A stretch of DNA of 64,000 nucleotides from JAXDMU01 sp963762435 (GCA_963762435.1 CAVXLN010000029.1:372001-436000); one strand, 5' to 3'; positions 43,970-52,597 are shown, numbered from the stretch's first letter. Notes: generated from the letters alone by a model not told the origin. Numbers and translations: made by a program.

Positions 43970-44539
43970 CTAGCGATTGGCCCCCGGAACCCACAGCACG
44001 TCCCGAGATCCGTCCGCATTGGCGTGCCGGCCCAGCACGAAGAGATGATCGGAGAGCCGGTTGAGATATTTGACCGCTTCGGGATTGATCGGCTCGACCT
44101 CGGCCAAGGCCGTGACCAGCCGCTCGGCCCGCCGCGTCACGGTGCGGGCGACATGGAGATGCGCCGCGAGATCCGTCCCGCCCGGCAGGATGAAGGAATT
44201 GAGCGGTTGGAGGTGCTCATTGATCGCGTCGATCTCGGCTTCGAGCCGCTCCGTCTGGCTGCCCAGGATGCGCAGTGCGGAACCATGCCGCTCCTGCCCT
44301 TCGGGCGTACAGAGATCGGCGCCGAGATCGAACAAATCGTTCTGGATCCGCATCAGCATGGCATCGATCTCGGGCCGGTCGCCCGAATGGAGCCGGCAGA
44401 TTCCGATCACGGCGTTGGCCTCGTCGACCGTGCCATAGGCCTCGACGCGCAAACTGTGCTTGGCGACGCGGCTGCCATCGCCGAGCGAGGTCTCGCCGCG
44501 ATCGCCGCCGCGCGTATAGATGCGGGTCAGGCGGACCAT
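43970..44539 (-). CDS. Cob(I)alamin adenosyltransferase, PduO type
   Basis: This 189-residue protein has the N-terminal ATP-binding motif YTRGGDRGETSLGDGSRV and the helical bundle with SFILPGGTDLAAHLHVARTVTRRAER and RLSDHLFVLGR. It makes adenosylcobalamin from cob(I)alamin and ATP. The B12-dependent ethylmalonyl-CoA mutase is coded 4 kb away, a clear use for the product. It lies 81 bases upstream of etfB in the same direction. Confidence 0.94.
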   Translation of the reverse strand: MVRLTRIYTRGGDRGETSLGDGSRVAKHSLRVEAYGTVDEANAVIGICRLHSGDRPEIDAMLMRIQNDLFDLGADLCTPEGQERHGSALRILGSQTERLEAEIDAINEHLQPLNSFILPGGTDLAAHLHVARTVTRRAERLVTALAEVEPINPEAVKYLNRLSDHLFVLGRHANADGSRDVLWVPGANR

Positions 44540-44546
44540 CGGCAGC

Positions 44547-44738
44547 TCACTTCCGCGCGATCAGCGTGAACAGGACGATGAGAATGATGACACCGAACTG
44601 CAGGATCACGCGCCAGCGCATCAGCATGTTGGACCGCCGCGGATTGCCGCCGCGAAACAGCTGCGTGATGCCCATGAACAGCACGGCCAGAACCGCCAGC
44701 AGGCCGAGGACGATGATGAACGGGAATAGGGCTTCCAT
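44547..44738 (-). CDS. Twin transmembrane helix small protein (HIG1-like)
   Basis: The 63 residues start at the ATG at 44738. Helix one is LFPFIIVLGLLAVLAVLFMGI, then an arginine-rich loop (RGGNPRRSNMLMRWR), then helix two VILQFGVIILIVLFTLI. The loop and its length match the twin-TM/HIG1-type proteins of alphaproteobacteria, related to mitochondrial respiratory supercomplex factors. It ends 7 bases before the adenosyltransferase gene and is co-transcribed with it. Confidence 0.88.
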   Translation of the reverse strand: MEALFPFIIVLGLLAVLAVLFMGITQLFRGGNPRRSNMLMRWRVILQFGVIILIVLFTLIARK

Positions 44739-44806
44739 GGCCGGCACTATAGGCCGGCCGCGACGGGATTGGGAATGCGCTCAGCGCTCTCATGCGGAAG
44801 ACCCGA

Positions 44807-45007
44807 TCAGCACTGCTGCATAGCCTTCCTGGCTCTGTATGCATCGAGCTTCGCCTCCATGCACCGCAAGAACTCGCCGATGTCGGCGGTGCGGTCCAGG
44901 CGCACGTCTTCGTTGCTCGCGTCGAGTGCTCGGGCGAGGTCTTTTGGCACTTCTGGATCTGCATGCGCCCTAGGGGCGGAAGCTGTTTCGCGAGGCGTAT
45001 CGGCCAT
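44807..45007 (-). CDS. Small hypothetical protein coupled to mcd
   Basis: The 66 residues start MADTPRETASAPRAHADPEVPK and end ADIGEFLRCMEAKLDAYRARKAMQQC. The ATG overlaps the mcd stop by one base (TAATG), so it should be translated by re-initiation. The N-terminus looks disordered and the C-terminus helical. I know no function. It is a candidate accessory protein of Mcd or simply a conserved small protein. Confidence 0.6.
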   Translation of the reverse strand: MADTPRETASAPRAHADPEVPKDLARALDASNEDVRLDRTADIGEFLRCMEAKLDAYRARKAMQQC

Positions 45008-46638
45008 TAATTCCGCCCGCTCAGCAACCCGCGGGCCACTACCTGCGCCTGGATCTCGGCCGCGCCCTCGAAGATGTTGAGGATGCGGGCGTCGCACAGC
45101 ACGCGGCTGATCTTGTATTCGAGCGCATAGCCGTTGCCGCCATGGATCTGCAGCGCATTGTCGGCATTGGCCCAGGCGACGCGGGCGGCCAAAAGCTTGG
45201 CCATGCCGGCCTCGATATCGCAGCGCCGGTCGCTGTCCTTCTCGCGCGCGGCGAAATAGGTGAGCTGCCGGGCGATCATGGTCTCGACCACCATCCAGGC
45301 GAGCTTGCCGGCGACGCGCGGGAACTCGATGAGCGCCTTGCCGAATTGCTGCCGCTCGAGCGCGTAGGCGAGGCCGAGCTCGAGCGCATTCTGCGCCACG
45401 CCGACGGCACGGGCGGCGGTCTGGACGCGCGCCGATTCGAATGTGGCCATCAGCTGCTTGAAGCCCTGGCCTTCGACCCCGCCCAGCAGGTTCTCGGCCG
45501 GGACTTCGAACCCGTCGAAGCCCAGCTCGAACTCCTTCATGCCGCGATAGCCCAACACACGGATCTCGCCGCCGGTCATGCCCGGTGCCGGAAAGGGATC
45601 GCTTTCCGTCCCGCGCGGCTTTTCGGCCAGCAGCATGGACAGCCCGCGATAGCCGGGTGCCGACGGATCGGTGCGCACCAGCAGCGTCATGAGATCGGTG
45701 CGCGCGGCGTGGGTGATCCAGGTCTTGTTGCCAGTGACCTTGTAGACATCGCCCGACCGCACGGCGCGCGTCCTCAGCGAGCCCAGATCGGAGCCGGTAT
45801 TGGGCTCGGTGAAGACGGCGGTCGGCAGGATCTCGCCGGATGCCAGCTTCGGCAGGTAATGGTTCTTCTGCGCCTCGGTCCCGGCCATGCGGATGAGCTC
45901 GGCCGCGATCTCGGAACGCGTGCCGAGCGAGCCCACGCCGATATAGGCGCGCGACAGCTCCTCCGAGACGAGCGCCATGGCGAGCTTGCCCATGCCGAGC
46001 CCACCATATTCCTCAGGGATGGTCAGGCCGAACACGCCGAGTTCGGCCATCTGTTCGATGACCGCCATCGGGATGTACTCGTCCTTCAAATGCCACTCAT
46101 GGGCATAGGGCTCGACCGCGTCGGCGCAGAAGCGGCGGAACTGGTCGCGCACCAGGCCCAGCGTCTCGTCGAGCCCGAGCGCCCCGAAATCGCCGGCGCG
46201 GATATATGAGGCGATCTCGAGCTTGAGATTGGCGCCGGTTCCCGCCGCGATCAGCGCCTTGACCGCATCGGTGCGAAACGCATCGATATGGGCATCGCTG
46301 AGGCCAAGATCTGCCGGCCGGGTCATCTCGACCTGGCTCAGCGGCAAGCCGCCCTGAAGCTGGGCCAGATATTCGCCGAATCCCGCGAGCAGGATCCGCT
46401 CCTCGAGCGGCCCGAGCTTGCCCTCCGCATCGAGCGCCAGCGCCCAATGGCGGAGCTCGGTGAGTGCCCTGGCATATGTCGCCGCCCAGGCGAAGCCGTG
46501 AGTCGCATATTGCTCGCGATCGAGCGCCGCAGGGTCGTCGCCAAGGATCGCCGTGACCGACCGCCGGGCCGCCTCGACCAGCCGATCGGCCGCCGCGACC
46601 GCCGCTTCGGTCGCAGTGAAAAGTGCCGCCTTATCCAT
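45007..46638 (-). CDS. mcd: Methylsuccinyl-CoA dehydrogenase
   Basis: The protein has 543 residues from the ATG at 46638 (TTG at 46647 also possible). It is longer than ordinary acyl-CoA dehydrogenases (about 380) by an N-terminal helical domain of about 150 residues, as in known Mcd. FAD and substrate motifs include GLTIPEEYGGLGM, AVFTEPNTGSDLGSL, TGNKTWITHAARTDL and IHGGNGYALEY. It oxidises (2S)-methylsuccinyl-CoA to mesaconyl-CoA with ETF as acceptor. The extra domain, the ccr neighbour and ecm make this assignment firmer than a general fatty-acid role. Confidence 0.92.
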   Translation of the reverse strand: MDKAALFTATEAAVAAADRLVEAARRSVTAILGDDPAALDREQYATHGFAWAATYARALTELRHWALALDAEGKLGPLEERILLAGFGEYLAQLQGGLPLSQVEMTRPADLGLSDAHIDAFRTDAVKALIAAGTGANLKLEIASYIRAGDFGALGLDETLGLVRDQFRRFCADAVEPYAHEWHLKDEYIPMAVIEQMAELGVFGLTIPEEYGGLGMGKLAMALVSEELSRAYIGVGSLGTRSEIAAELIRMAGTEAQKNHYLPKLASGEILPTAVFTEPNTGSDLGSLRTRAVRSGDVYKVTGNKTWITHAARTDLMTLLVRTDPSAPGYRGLSMLLAEKPRGTESDPFPAPGMTGGEIRVLGYRGMKEFELGFDGFEVPAENLLGGVEGQGFKQLMATFESARVQTAARAVGVAQNALELGLAYALERQQFGKALIEFPRVAGKLAWMVVETMIARQLTYFAAREKDSDRRCDIEAGMAKLLAARVAWANADNALQIHGGNGYALEYKISRVLCDARILNIFEGAAEIQAQVVARGLLSGRN

Positions 46639-46663
46639 CAAGCTCAATTCCCCGATCTCCGAG

Positions 46664-46767
46664 TCCCCTCGCCCGCTTGGCGGGAGAGGGAGGGGCCCGC
46701 GTAGCGGGAGGGTGAGGGTGTACGCTCCACCCTCACCCCGACCCTCTCCCGCCAGGCGGGCGAGGGA
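46664..46767. repeat. Palindromic intergenic repeat, family 1, copy C
   Basis: Between ccr and mcd the modules GGCGGGAGAGGGAGGGGCCCG and CCCTCTCCCGCCAGGCGGG are arranged head to head with GGGTGAGGG / CCCTCACCC boxes. A strong RNA hairpin here could set relative expression of ccr and mcd. Confidence 0.85.
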
Positions 46768-46782
46768 GTGACGCCGTCCATG

Positions 46783-48075
46783 TTACGCCTCGGCTGCTTC
46801 TTCGATCGTGCGCATGCCCGGCCGCTTGGCCTGCACCAGCACGGCCATGTTGCCGGGCTTGTGCTTGTTCTGCTGCATCTTGGTGTGGGCGCGCGGAATG
46901 TCGAGCCAGGAGAACACCTCGCTCATGCAGGGATCGATCCGGCGCTCGACGACCAGCCGGTTGGCCTGGCTCGCCTGCAGCAGATTGGCGAAATGGCTGC
47001 CTTGGATGCGCTTCTGCCGCATCCAGACGAAGCGGGCATCGAAGGTGATGTTGTAGCCGGTGGTGCCGGCACAGAACACGACCATGCCGCCGCGCTTCAC
47101 CACGAAGCACGAGACCGGGAAGGTCTGCTCGCCCGGATGCTCGAACACGAAATCCACGTCATTGCCCTTGCCGGTGAATTCCCAGATCGCCTTGCCGAAC
47201 TCGCGCGACTTCTTCATGTAGACGGCATAGCCCTCGGCGTCGCTGACATCGGGCAGCTGGCCCCAGCAATCGAAGCGCTTGCGGTTGATGACGCCCTTGG
47301 CGCCCAGCTGCATCACGAAGTCGCGCTTGTCGTCCTCGGAGATGACGCCGATGGCATTGGCGCCGGCCGTCGCGATCAGCTGGATCGCCATCGAGCCCAA
47401 GCCGCCGGCCGCACCCCAGACCAGCACATGATCGCCCGGCCGGAGGATGTGCGGGCGATGGCCGAACAGCATGCGATAGGCGGTCGCGAGCGTCAGCACA
47501 TAGCAGCCGCTCTCCTCCCAGGTCAGGTGCCGCGGCCGCTGCATCAGCTGCCTTCCCTGGACGCGGGCGAATTGCGCGAAGGAGCCGTCCGGCGTCTCGT
47601 AGCCCCAGATACGCTGCGAGGTCGAGAACATCGGATCGCCGCCGTTGCATTCCTCGTCGTCGCCGTCATCCTGGTTGCAATGAACCACGACCTCGTCGCC
47701 GACCTTCCAGCGCTTGACCTTGTCGCCCACGGCCCAGACCATGCCGGAGGCGTCGGAGCCTGCCACATGGTACTCCGCCTTATGGACGTCGAAAGGCGAG
47801 ATGGGCTTGCCGAGGGCGGCCCAGACGCCGTTGTAGTTGACGCCGGCGGCCATCACCATGACGAGCACCTCGTCGGGGCCGATCGAGGGGGTCGGCACCA
47901 CCTCGACCTGCATCGCCTGCTCCGGCTCGCCATGCCGTTCGCGGCGGATCGCCCAGGCATACATCTGCGTGGGAACATGGCCGAGTGGCGGAATCTCGCC
48001 GACCTCGTAGAGATCCTTGCCGACCGGCTTTCCGGACGACCCCTCGGCACCATGCAGCGAAACCACAGATCCCAT
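46783..48075 (-). CDS. ccr: Crotonyl-CoA carboxylase/reductase
   Basis: The protein has 430 residues from the ATG at 48075 (GGGAG upstream). It is an MDR-fold enzyme with VWAALGKPISPFDVHKAEYHVAGSDASGMV, nucleotide site VLVWGAAGGLGSMAIQLIATAGAN, and CO2-pocket-type segments EHPGEQTFPVSCFVVKRGGMV and GYNITFDARFVWMRQKRIQGSHFAN. It performs NADPH- and CO2-dependent conversion of crotonyl-CoA to (2S)-ethylmalonyl-CoA, the defining step of the ethylmalonyl-CoA pathway. It is divergent from ecm and is followed by mcd. Confidence 0.97.
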   Translation of the reverse strand: MGSVVSLHGAEGSSGKPVGKDLYEVGEIPPLGHVPTQMYAWAIRRERHGEPEQAMQVEVVPTPSIGPDEVLVMVMAAGVNYNGVWAALGKPISPFDVHKAEYHVAGSDASGMVWAVGDKVKRWKVGDEVVVHCNQDDGDDEECNGGDPMFSTSQRIWGYETPDGSFAQFARVQGRQLMQRPRHLTWEESGCYVLTLATAYRMLFGHRPHILRPGDHVLVWGAAGGLGSMAIQLIATAGANAIGVISEDDKRDFVMQLGAKGVINRKRFDCWGQLPDVSDAEGYAVYMKKSREFGKAIWEFTGKGNDVDFVFEHPGEQTFPVSCFVVKRGGMVVFCAGTTGYNITFDARFVWMRQKRIQGSHFANLLQASQANRLVVERRIDPCMSEVFSWLDIPRAHTKMQQNKHKPGNMAVLVQAKRPGMRTIEEAAEA

Positions 48076-48115
48076 CGTTATCGCTCCCAAACCCTTATGT
48101 TCTTGACTGACGTTG

Positions 48116-48148
48116 GCGCATTGTGCGCTGCCTCAAATTATTTTGCAA
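48116..48148 (-). promoter_or_regulatory. Candidate ccr promoter overlapped by a dyad
   Basis: Read on the minus strand, TTGCAA (48148-48143) and CACAAT (48125-48120) are 17 bases apart. The dyad GCGCA-TTG-TGCGC (48116-48128) covers the -10 box and could be an operator. The region is AT-rich relative to its flanks. Promoter boxes for ecm in the same 219-base gap are not clear. Confidence 0.4.
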
Positions 48149-48294
48149 CGCGGTATAAGCATGATAATTACGTGCGAGCAGGTGTTTAGAGCCATATTGT
48201 TCTAATTTAAGCCTTCGAGAGAACGGATTCTTGTGAGGCGCGAAGGGAGAGCCAGAATGAGGCTAGATCGTTGTTCCGCTTGGAGGCTTGATCT

Positions 48295-50268
48295 ATGAGC
48301 CGCGACCAGCCTTGGCTGATCAGGACCTATTCCGGCCATTCCTCGGCCGCGGCCTCGAACGCGCTCTACCGGACCAACCTGGCGCGCGGCCAGACGGGCT
48401 TGTCGGTCGCCTTCGACCTGCCGACTCAGACGGGCTATGATTCCGACAATCCGCTCGCCCGCGGCGAGGTCGGCAAGGTCGGCGTACCGATTTCGCATCT
48501 GGGCGACATGCGCACTCTCTTCGCGGATATCCCGCTCGAGCGCATGAATACCTCGATGACGATCAATGCGACGGCTCCCTGGCTCTTGGCGCTCTATATC
48601 GCCGCCGCCGAGGAGCAGGGGGCGGATCGGGCGGCCCTTCAGGGCACCACGCAGAACGACATCCTCAAGGAATATCTCTCGCGCGGCACCTACATCTTCC
48701 CGCCGGAGCCGAGTTTGAGGCTGACCAGCGATGTCATCGCCTTCACCTATCGGGAACTGCCGAAATGGAACCCGATCAATATCTGCTCCTACCATCTGCA
48801 GGAGGCGGGGGCGACGCCGGTGCAGGAGCTGGCCTTCGCGCTCGCCATCGCCGCCTCGGTGCTGGATGCGGTCAAGGCGGGCGGCCAGGTGCCGGATACC
48901 GAGTTCGGGCCGATGGTCGGCCGCATCAGCTTCTTCGTGAATGCCGGCATCCGCTTCGTCACCGAGCTGTGCAAGATGCGGGCGTTCGTCGAGCTCTGGG
49001 ATCGGATGTGCCGCGACCGCTGGGGCATCGAGGATGAGAAATGCCGCCGCTTCCGCTATGGCGTGCAGGTCAATTCGCTGGGCCTGACCGAGCAGCAGCC
49101 GGAGAACAATGTCTATCGCATCCTGATCGAGATGCTGGCGGTCGTGCTGTCCAAGAAGGCGCGCGCCCGTGCCGTGCAGCTGCCGGCCTGGAACGAGGCG
49201 CATGGGCTGCCGCGGCCGTGGGACCAGCAATGGAGCCTTCGGCTGCAGCAGATCGTGGCCTACGAGACCGATCTCCTGGAATATGGCGACCTTTTCGACG
49301 GCTCGACCGAGGTTGCGGCCAAGGTGGCGTCCCTCATCGAGGAGGCGACGTCCGAGCTCGAGCGGATCGAGGCGATGGGCGGCGCCGTCGCCGCGATCGA
49401 TTACATGAAGCAGCGCCTGGTCGAATCGAATGCCCGGCGGCTTGCCGCGATCGAGCAGGGCGAGCAGATCGTGGTCGGCGTCAATAAATTCACCGAAAGT
49501 GCCGCCTCACCGCTCACGGCATCGGGCGAATCCCAGATCCTGACCGTCGATGCGGCGGCCGAGCGCGAGCAGATCGCCGGCCTCGCGGCCTGGCGTGCGG
49601 CCCGCGATCCGGCCCGGGTCGCGGCGGCGCTCGCCGGCCTGTCGGAAACGGCGACCACGGGCCGCAACATCATGCCGGCCTCGATCGAGGCGGCGAAGGC
49701 CGGCGTCACGACCGGCGAATGGGGCGAGGCGCTGCGCCGGATCTATGGCGAGTACCGCGCGCCGACCGGCGTCGGCGCTGCCGCTGCAGGTTTGAGCGGG
49801 CGCGACGCGATCGAGCCGGTGCGGGCACGGGTCGAGGCGGTGTCGCGAAGCCTCGGCCGGCGCATCAAGATGCTGGTCGGCAAGCCGGGACTCGACGGTC
49901 ATTCCAACGGGGCCGAGCAGATCGCCTTGAAGGCGCGCGATGCCGGGTTCGAGGTCGTTTACGAAGGCATCCGCCTCACCCCAGCCGAGATCGTCAATGC
50001 CGCCCTCGAGGAGGGCGTCCATGTCGTCGGCCTTTCCATCCTCTCCGGCAGCCATGTGGCGCTGGTCGGCGATGTCATGGCCGGCATGAAGGCGGCCGGC
50101 CTGGAGGATGTGCCGGTCGTGGTCGGGGGCATCATTCCGGCCGAGGACGAAACAGCCCTCCGCGCCGCCGGGGTGGCGCGCGTCTATACGCCCAAGGATT
50201 ACGATCTGACGCGGATCATCGCCGATATCGTCGAGATCGTGGCCGGTGAGGGGCGCGTCGCGGCCTGA
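48295..50268 (+). CDS. ecm: Ethylmalonyl-CoA mutase
   Basis: The protein has 657 residues, with GGAGG 8 bases upstream of the ATG. The catalytic barrel opens with RTYSGHSSAAASNALYRTNL and QTGLSVAFDLPTQTGYDSDN, a wording specific to Ecm rather than methylmalonyl-CoA mutase. The C-terminal B12 domain has the cobalt-ligand motif KPGLDGHSNGAEQIAL near residue 535 and GLSILSGSH. It rearranges (2R)-ethylmalonyl-CoA to methylsuccinyl-CoA with adenosyl-B12. Product and substrate link it to mcd and ccr next door. Confidence 0.97.
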   Translation: MSRDQPWLIRTYSGHSSAAASNALYRTNLARGQTGLSVAFDLPTQTGYDSDNPLARGEVGKVGVPISHLGDMRTLFADIPLERMNTSMTINATAPWLLALYIAAAEEQGADRAALQGTTQNDILKEYLSRGTYIFPPEPSLRLTSDVIAFTYRELPKWNPINICSYHLQEAGATPVQELAFALAIAASVLDAVKAGGQVPDTEFGPMVGRISFFVNAGIRFVTELCKMRAFVELWDRMCRDRWGIEDEKCRRFRYGVQVNSLGLTEQQPENNVYRILIEMLAVVLSKKARARAVQLPAWNEAHGLPRPWDQQWSLRLQQIVAYETDLLEYGDLFDGSTEVAAKVASLIEEATSELERIEAMGGAVAAIDYMKQRLVESNARRLAAIEQGEQIVVGVNKFTESAASPLTASGESQILTVDAAAEREQIAGLAAWRAARDPARVAAALAGLSETATTGRNIMPASIEAAKAGVTTGEWGEALRRIYGEYRAPTGVGAAAAGLSGRDAIEPVRARVEAVSRSLGRRIKMLVGKPGLDGHSNGAEQIALKARDAGFEVVYEGIRLTPAEIVNAALEEGVHVVGLSILSGSHVALVGDVMAGMKAAGLEDVPVVVGGIIPAEDETALRAAGVARVYTPKDYDLTRIIADIVEIVAGEGRVAA

Positions 50269-50272
50269 CCGG

Positions 50273-50306
50273 CCGGGCGAGGATCAGCCCTCGCCCGGAA
50301 TTTTTC
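50273..50306 (+). terminator. Rho-independent terminator after ecm
   Basis: A 10-base-pair stem (CCGGGCGAGG with CCTCGCCCGG, loop ATCAGC) is followed by AATTTTTC, 4 bases after the ecm stop. Confidence 0.9.
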
Positions 50307-50307
50307 G

Positions 50308-50520
50308 CTATTTGCCGGTCGAGGGATCGGTGCCGGGCGTGGACTGGTCGCCCTGCTGCTGTTGCCTGTGGTGGTGATGGTGCTGCTTCTGCTGCCCGTC
50401 GGCGGTCGATGGCGCGTCGGTGCCCGGCGTGCCGTCGGGGGCAGGATTCGTCTGGGCGAAGCCGGCCGTTGCGACGAGGAGGAGGGCCGCGGCGGCGATA
50501 AGCGTGCGATGAGTGGGCAT
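50308..50520 (-). CDS. Small secreted histidine/glutamine-rich protein
   Basis: This 70-residue protein has a Sec signal peptide (about 1-22, ending GFAQ) and a mature part of about 48 residues that is rich in Pro, Gly, Thr and Asp, with a run of five histidines followed by RQQQQ. The polyhistidine could bind nickel, copper or zinc in the periplasm. I know no family. It is convergent with ecm. Confidence 0.6.
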   Translation of the reverse strand: MPTHRTLIAAAALLLVATAGFAQTNPAPDGTPGTDAPSTADGQQKQHHHHHRQQQQGDQSTPGTDPSTGK

Positions 50521-50637
50521 GATCGTCCCTGACTGATGAACCGGACCGGGTGTCCGCGTGGCGGACGCCGGCAGTCTGGCCAGGGATTGTTTCGGCCGGA
50601 TTTCCTCACCCGCTACCGACTGTAACGGCGGGTATCG

Positions 50638-51535
50638 TCAGGTTGCCGCGATCTTGCCATGGGCATGCAGCAGCTCCAGCGTCTGCCGGGTCAGGACGCT
50701 GCGCCAATCGCGCTCGGCCTCGGCCCAAGCGGCCTCGGACACGGAACGCCAGTCCCAGAAGGGCGCCCAGGACCCGTCCGGCTGCTGCTGCGCGATCAGC
50801 TGCTCGAAAGCGGGCTCGAGCCGATCGGCCAGCACATCATGAAGCAGGCTGCCGGGCCGCGGCACCAGCTCCAGGGGCGAGCCATGCGGATCGTCCGGAT
50901 CGAGGGCGGCCGCCGAGGCGCGCAGCACGGCAATGAGCCGGCCTTTGAGCGCCTCCGGCAGATCACGCGTCTCGGCCAGCCGCGCCGCCGCCTTCAGATC
51001 ATAGGCCGTCAGTACCGGCATGGGATCGAGATGATCGAGGAGGCGGCCCTCGACTTCGAGCGACGAGTGCCTCGGGTACGAGGGCTCGATAATCATAGAG
51101 ATAGCCCAGGAGCTCTGCGGTTGGGTTGAAGCGGAAGCCGTTCCAGGATTGCGCCAGATCCTCCGACCAGTTCCACCAGAAGGCATGCGGCGCCTCATCG
51201 ACCGACGGGTCGATGATCGGCCAGACGCCATCCCGGCCATGCTCGGCCAGCCAGGCGAGGCCGCGGCGGACCATCGGCTCGTCGGGCCCGGCGCCGACGC
51301 GGCGCAGCATCTGGAACCCGATCGAGGTGGCGATGGCGCTCGAAGAGGGGCTGCGGATATCGGGCTCGAGCGCCCGGCCGAAACCGCCATCCGCATTGTG
51401 GAACGCGGCCAGTGCCGCCAGCACGGCTGGCGCATTGCCGCCTGCGAGCGTGTGGCTCAAGAGCTCGGCATCGAGACTCCGCCCTTCGCGGTGAATATAA
51501 GCGACGGCACGGTCGAAAGCGGCGCGTGACAGCAT
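50638..51535 (-). pseudogene. Prenyltransferase/squalene-cyclase-like toroid repeat protein, frameshifted
   Basis: The first frame, from the ATG at 51535, gives a repeat-like start: LAAFHNADGGFGRALEPDIRSPSSSAIAT and GLAWLAEHGRDGVWPIID. The GGFG and GxW patterns are typical of alpha/alpha toroid repeats. Near 51075 it should continue as LEVEGRLLDHLDPMPVLTAYDLK, which lies one frame over and runs to 50638. One extra base in the CTCGTCGCTCGAAGTC stretch accounts for the break. The restored length is about 298 residues. The function is unknown; a true terpene-cyclase role is not implied. Confidence 0.75.
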
Positions 51536-51640
51536 GGCGGCAGCCTCGTTCGGAACAAATCACGAACATGATGGGAGAAAACGGGACATTCGTAAAGCCC
51601 CTTTTCGTGGCTCCTCGCCTCGGCTAGACCGTCTCGTCAG

Positions 51641-52483
51641 ATGTCGGTTCCTCCCCTTCTTTATGCGCTTCTGCTGCCGCTGCTGGTCGCGTTCGGCTGT
51701 GCCGGGCTCCTGCGCCGCCGCGGCCGGAAGGCGCGCGGCAAGGCACCGGCCGGCCGTGATTTCGGCGGCGCGATCGTGGCGCTGGCGTTCCTGGCGGGAT
51801 TCGCAGCACTCGCGGGCGGCCTGCCTTTCGTCGGCAATGTGGTGCATCACCGGGTCGGCGAGATCGCATGCTTCCTCTGGGCGGGTGCTGCCCTGCTCGC
51901 GCTCTGGATGCCGGGTCCGCGCCTCCTCCTCGGCTTGGTGCTCGGCGAGGCCGTGCTGGCGATCTTCTGGCAGCTCGGTCTCGCTGATCTGGCCGACCGG
52001 GACCTGCTGATCGGCATCGGCGCCGCCATCGTGGGCATGCTGGTGCTGCGCCGTCTGCTGACGCTGGCGCCGAGCGGTGCGGCGGCGCCCCTGATCCTGG
52101 GTTTGGCGGCGGCGGCACTGGCGCTCCTCGCCGATGCGATGCGGACGGGGTTGGCGGGCGATCTCGCCTGGGCATTGGCAGCATCCCTCGCGGGCTGGCT
52201 CGCCTGGGCGCGGCCCTTCAACAAGGGCGAGGCGGGGGCCGCCCTCGTGCTCGTCGGCGGCGGCCTCCTCGTCGCGGTAGCCTTCGCCGTCTCGCACAGC
52301 GCGCTGCGCGCACCCTGGGCGCCCCTGTTGCTGGTGCCTGCTTTCTGGCCCGAGGCGCTGGCCGCGCGCCTTCCGATGCTGGCCGGCCGGCTCCGCCGCA
52401 AAGCCGACCGGCCGATGGCCTATCTCGCCGCATCCGCTGTCCCGATAGCGCTCGTAGCGCTGGGTGCGCTGATCCTCGCCTGA
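51641..52483 (+). CDS. Multi-pass membrane protein of unknown function
   Basis: This 280-residue protein is almost wholly hydrophobic, with eight or more predicted membrane helices and an arginine-rich loop after the first (RRRGRKARGKAPAGRDFGG). I see no motif that fixes a function. The ATG at 51641 has no clear ribosome-binding site, so the start is moderately sure. The next small frame begins 9 bases after its stop. Confidence 0.75.
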   Translation: MSVPPLLYALLLPLLVAFGCAGLLRRRGRKARGKAPAGRDFGGAIVALAFLAGFAALAGGLPFVGNVVHHRVGEIACFLWAGAALLALWMPGPRLLLGLVLGEAVLAIFWQLGLADLADRDLLIGIGAAIVGMLVLRRLLTLAPSGAAAPLILGLAAAALALLADAMRTGLAGDLAWALAASLAGWLAWARPFNKGEAGAALVLVGGGLLVAVAFAVSHSALRAPWAPLLLVPAFWPEALAARLPMLAGRLRRKADRPMAYLAASAVPIALVALGALILA

Positions 52484-52492
52484 GAGAATTCG

Positions 52493-52597
52493 ATGAAGCT
52501 CACCTTCACCAAACGCGCCGGTAAAATGGACGAGCTCGAGATCACGCGCGCGCGGCTTGACCGGGCGCTGCCCGCAGGCGAGGCTCTCGCCCCATGA
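52493..52597 (+). CDS. 34-residue open frame coupled to the Nudix gene
   Basis: It reads MKLTFTKRAGKMDELEITR and so on to 34 residues, and its stop overlaps the next start as ATGA. The opening MKLTF.K..GK.D.LEI.R resembles, from memory, the start of a short bacterial hypothetical family of about 90-120 residues, so this may be a truncated remnant. GAGAG lies upstream. Translation is likely given the overlap but the role is unknown. Confidence 0.4.
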   Translation: MKLTFTKRAGKMDELEITRARLDRALPAGEALAP

